From Bin5 sp965207495 (lineage in GTDB: Bacteria > Chloroflexota > Anaerolineae > Caldilineales > Caldilineaceae): a stretch of 64,000 nt of DNA. The number at the start of each line of letters is the position of its first letter. Position 1 is the stretch's first letter. Positions 61,214-64,000 of this stretch are shown here, piece by piece. Made by a program: the position numbers and the translations under genes. The DNA lies in contig OZ242287.1 in the NCBI GenBank assembly GCA_965207495.1, positions 4,464,001 to 4,528,000 of the forward strand, in the 5' to 3' direction. The notes under the pieces were generated by a model that saw only the letters and a program-made list of their open reading frames with translations, was not told where the DNA came from and ran no database searches.

Positions 61214-62134
61214 CTAGCCGCCGCCCTGCTGATCGACTGTAGCACGCGTCGCCAGGCCAGGAATCACACCAAGCGCTTGGCAGGCTAAGGCACCACAGCG
61301 GTTGGCAAACGAGACCGCCTCCTCAAGGCCCTTCCCTTCAGCCAGCGCCACCGCCAAACCAGCGTTGAAGGCATCCCCTGCGCCGGTCGTATCGACAACG
61401 TCCACCGAAACGACCGGCACCTCTTCCTGCCCGTCTTCGGTCAGAATGAGAGCGCCCATCTCACCCATCGTGACGATCAGATTGCCAACCCCGCGAGCGC
61501 GCAGCTGCGCGGCCAGGTCGATAGTATCTGAAGGGTCGTCCGGCGCGAGCCCCAAGAGAATACGCAACTCGGTCTCGTTGGGCGACAGGAAGTCGACATT
61601 CTGCAGAACGCTCTCGTCGAGCGCAGTGGCAGGCGCCGGATTCAGAATCGTGCGCACGCCATGTTTCTTGCCCAGTTCCATTGCCCGCGCCGCCGCCTCC
61701 ACCGGTATCTCCAGCACCGACATCACGACGTCACTACGCGCAATCTGCTCTTCAACTTGGTCGACAAACGCGCTGTCCATCAACTCGTTAGCGCCCATGT
61801 CGAGAATGATGCCGTTCTCGCCCTCGGCGTTCAGGATGATGAAACCGACGCCCGTCGCCATCTCCTCTGTCCGCTGCAGGTAGGTTGTGTCGACACCCTC
61901 CTGTGCGTAAAGGTCGGTCGCAATCTCCCCCAGCCTGTCCGCGCCGATAATGCCGGCGAAGTGTGCCTGCGCGCCCAGCCGCGCCACGCCGACAGCCTGA
62001 TTGGAGCCCTTGCCGCCCGGCCCCATGTCAAAGTCGGAACCGACCAGCGTCTCGCCAAAAACAGGCATGCGCTGCGTCCGCAGGGTCATACCCACCGCGA
62101 AACTGCCGACAACTGTGATAACAGGCTTGGGCAA
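61214..62134 (-). CDS. PfkB-family sugar kinase (ribokinase-like)
   Basis: 306 residues from TTG 62134 (GAGAGG 6 bp upstream). ATP-dependent kinase with GGKGSNQAVGVARLG near 38-52 (first PfkB signature) and DTTGAGDAFNAGLAVAL near 247-263 with the catalytic Asp. PVFGETLVGSDFDMGPGGKGSNQAV is the ribokinase N-terminal pattern. Phosphorylates a pentose or a related deoxy-keto sugar, and could serve the isomerases and the aldolase. Convergent with the BNR gene at 60036, with 20 bp between stops. Confidence 0.88.
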   Translation of the reverse strand: MPKPVITVVGSFAVGMTLRTQRMPVFGETLVGSDFDMGPGGKGSNQAVGVARLGAQAHFAGIIGADRLGEIATDLYAQEGVDTTYLQRTEEMATGVGFIILNAEGENGIILDMGANELMDSAFVDQVEEQIARSDVVMSVLEIPVEAAARAMELGKKHGVRTILNPAPATALDESVLQNVDFLSPNETELRILLGLAPDDPSDTIDLAAQLRARGVGNLIVTMGEMGALILTEDGQEEVPVVSVDVVDTTGAGDAFNAGLAVALAEGKGLEEAVSFANRCGALACQALGVIPGLATRATVDQQGGG

Positions 62135-62448
62135 CGGAGGGCCTCTCTTTCGTTGTTCCGCGGCGTCGCGTGGGCAAACGCCGAGACCTTAGCGGCTTGG
62201 CGAGGATCACAGTGCCTGACCTGGGCCGAATACGCGACCTCGATGCCGAGCGTAACATATTTCAGAAAGTGAGTATATGGGGCCGGATTGGGTGTGTCAA
62301 CCAGCGGGCGCGAGAGGGCGCATTCCAAAATGAGATTGAACTCTCGTAGACCTCTTTTGTCAACCAAGCCACGAAAATCGCCAATCCCAATTTCCGCCAG
62401 CCTCATCGGTGCCACTCTCTCCTCTCTCCTCTTCACTCTCTCCTAGTC

Positions 62449-62563
62449 TTTGGGCGTCCGGGCCTTCGGCCCTCCCTTGTGCAGGGGCTGCGCCCCCGCA
62501 ACGCCCCGCCCTTGCTAGCCACCATATGTATTCTTCCCCGGCATTGTGTCTAGCCAACAGTGT
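62449..62563 (+). repeat. Dispersed repeat, module 1, copy D
   Basis: Fourth copy; invariant block 62477-62512, preceded by a CT-rich run (62414-62444). It lies in the 810-bp gap between the sugar kinase and the last dehydrogenase, which holds no gene. Confidence 0.8.
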
Positions 62564-62660
62564 ATACCCCCTCACAAGCTGTCTCGTCCCACGACCCACT
62601 AACCACTTCAGTTCGCTGCGGCCCTGCCCAACGCCCACCCCCGCCTTCCCCCTCAAAGAT

Positions 62661-62836
62661 CCGGTAGGGGCAGGCCTTGTGCCTGCCCTGCGCCCCCTCA
62701 GTCAAAGGAGCCCCATGTAAAGCTCCGGCCTGGCGCCTGCCCCCCGTCTCTCCAAGGACCGCTAAGAAACTCCAGCCTCCGCTGGCATAGTTACCCGCCA
62801 GACTGTTCCCACCCCATATCTGGGATGCACCCGCGC
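62661..62836 (+). repeat. Dispersed repeat, module 2, copy D
   Basis: Second copy of the companion module, with hairpin GGCAGGCCTTGTGCCTGCC at 62669-62687 and the terminal segment at 62797-62834. Order and orientation relative to module 1 are the same as at 26.8 kb. Confidence 0.65.
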
Positions 62837-62945
62837 ACGAGAAGGGCAATAATTGACTGGACACCTTTCGATTTAGCATTTATCATGCCAACTGAAAGCG
62901 AATTCCAAACCCGCCGCATGCGAGCACACCCGAAAAGAAAGCCAT

Positions 62946-63953
62946 ATGAGATCAGTAATCTGCGTCCACGAGCGCTTTGACGCTGACTGGCCTTTCGCTG
63001 CCGACCACTGGCACGAACGCTGGCAGAGCGACGGCTGCGAACTCTACCGCACCGAAGAGCCGGACGCATGCGCGCCCCATCTCGTGCCCAATCCAGCCAC
63101 GGTACAGCGCCTGGTTCTGCTCGGCCTCCCCGCCGCCAGCGAGGACCTTGCACCCTTTACCGCGCTTGAAGAGTGCTTCCACAGCGCCTACCGCGTCGTG
63201 CCAAAATCCGGACTCGATGAGGCGGCCGCCCGCGGGGTACATATCGTGCCAAACCGGGACGAACTGTTCTGGGGCCAATCGGTATCCGAGTACGGCTTGG
63301 CCCTTACGCTTAGCGGGCTGCGTCGCATCCCACAGCTATACGACGCCATGAAACAGAGCCATAAGCCCTGGAAATACAGACCGGACGTAGGCCGACCGGG
63401 GCAAAGAGGCGGCCAGTTTGGCGACGATTCGCGCTTTAGCAGCGGCACGCTAGGAGGCAAACGTGTACGCATCGTCGGCGCCGGCAATATCGGCGCCCGC
63501 TACGCCTCCTTTTGTGTAGCCATTGGAGCCGATGTCGCTATCTGGGACCCCTTCGCGCCCGATGCCACCTTCGCTGCGGCTGGCGCAAAACGCTGCTTTC
63601 ATCTGTCGGAACTGGTGAAAGATGCCGAAATCTTCGTCCCGATGGTGCCCCTGAAGGAGGATACGCGCGGGTTGATCGCAAAGGAACATATCGAAGCCCT
63701 GCCGCATGGCTGCCTCGTCGTACAGGTCACGCGGGCCCTCATCTGCGATACCGAAGCGCTCTATCGCCGCGTCCAGAACGATGAACTGGCCCTGGCCGCC
63801 GACGTCTTTGACATCGAGCCGGTCCCGCTGGACTCCCCTCTGCTCGGGCGTCACAACGTCGTCCACACGCCGCACAACGCCGGCCGCACAATCGACGCCA
63901 ACCGCGCCTGGGTGGACGATAAGATCGCCCGTTTCAAACCACGCACTAAGTGA
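62946..63953 (+). CDS. D-2-hydroxyacid dehydrogenase, third intact member
   Basis: 335 residues. NAD motif VRIVGAGNIGARYASF near 174-189, VVQVTRALICDTEALYRRV near 258-276 with the catalytic Arg, and TPHNAGRTIDANRAWVD near 309-325 with the catalytic His followed by Asn. Preceded by a motif VSEYGLALTLSGLRRIPQLYDA that replaces the usual helix before the cofactor domain. Divergent from the other two family members. No other gene up to the window edge. Confidence 0.88.
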   Translation: MRSVICVHERFDADWPFAADHWHERWQSDGCELYRTEEPDACAPHLVPNPATVQRLVLLGLPAASEDLAPFTALEECFHSAYRVVPKSGLDEAAARGVHIVPNRDELFWGQSVSEYGLALTLSGLRRIPQLYDAMKQSHKPWKYRPDVGRPGQRGGQFGDDSRFSSGTLGGKRVRIVGAGNIGARYASFCVAIGADVAIWDPFAPDATFAAAGAKRCFHLSELVKDAEIFVPMVPLKEDTRGLIAKEHIEALPHGCLVVQVTRALICDTEALYRRVQNDELALAADVFDIEPVPLDSPLLGRHNVVHTPHNAGRTIDANRAWVDDKIARFKPRTK

Positions 63954-64000
63954 TTTTAGGCCCGTTCCTGCCGCGGACGGGAAGAAAGATGAAACCACCG

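Noticed and set aside
1..64000. CRISPR arrays, rRNA, tRNA, prophage or transposase genes
   Set aside because: Intergenic regions were read on both strands; no regular spacer arrays, tRNA-like cloverleafs, integrases or transposases were recognised. A tRNA or Rfam scan would be needed to exclude small RNAs fully.

Overview
The window is a GC-rich bacterial chromosome segment, most likely from the Chloroflexota (Anaerolineae/Caldilineales-like). This rests on inference from gene content: Tat-dependent lipoprotein binding proteins with an SRR motif plus a lipobox ending AAC, several Asp-box sialidase-like proteins beside Gfo/Idh/MocA oxidoreductases, TIM-barrel sugar isomerases and sugar ABC permeases, UbiE-type quinone methylation, and a propeller sensor protein. 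No rRNA, tRNA or CRISPR array was seen.

Layout. 1-6985 (+): envelope-related genes (HEAT protein, small unknown, TPR protein, FecR-like anchored protein, GT-C glycosyltransferase, a degenerate UbiA-like protein, a two-TM protein). 7104-12792 (-): trmB, thrC, and an acyl-CoA dehydrogenase/etfB/etfA operon preceded by a promoter and a terminator-bearing leader. 13199-20983: CPBP protease, GT2 transferase, a PH/DUF1648-like membrane protein, surE, a class A penicillin-binding protein and a SAM methyltransferase. 21030-26531 (-): a three-gene unit headed by a TTGACA promoter. It encodes a giant two-propeller/transmembrane/ATPase protein, a second related ATPase and menaquinone methyltransferase. 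27275-29501: GcvT-like protein, HicA/HicB toxin-antitoxin remnant and a cupin.

29544-63953 is a catabolic island. A minus-strand operon (40601 down to 29544) holds an SDR, an M24 peptidase, an FtsX-like permease, a sugar ABC binding protein with two permeases, a BNR sialidase-like protein and a Gfo/Idh oxidoreductase. A divergent plus operon (40923-44337) holds a sugar isomerase, an epimerase and an amidohydrolase. A second minus operon (50687 down to 44373) holds two isomerases, an SDR, two D-2-hydroxyacid dehydrogenases and an HpaI-type aldolase. A second plus operon (51732-61193) holds three BNR proteins, an oligopeptide-type ABC binding protein with two permeases and an unrecognised TIM-barrel-like protein. 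A ribokinase and another hydroxyacid dehydrogenase follow. The set fits import of an unusual glycan or sugar acid, its oxidation/isomerisation/lactone opening, and retro-aldol cleavage; the substrate cannot be read from sequence.

Between genes lie four copies of a dispersed repeat of about 110 bp and two copies of a companion module of about 175 bp. A chimeric pseudogene (hydroxyacid dehydrogenase N-terminus joined to an ABC permease C-terminus) sits behind an intact promoter. The most original element is the propeller-ATPase pair at 21.8-26.5 kb, which has the sensor half of a hybrid two-component protein but a P-loop ATPase where the kinase should be.
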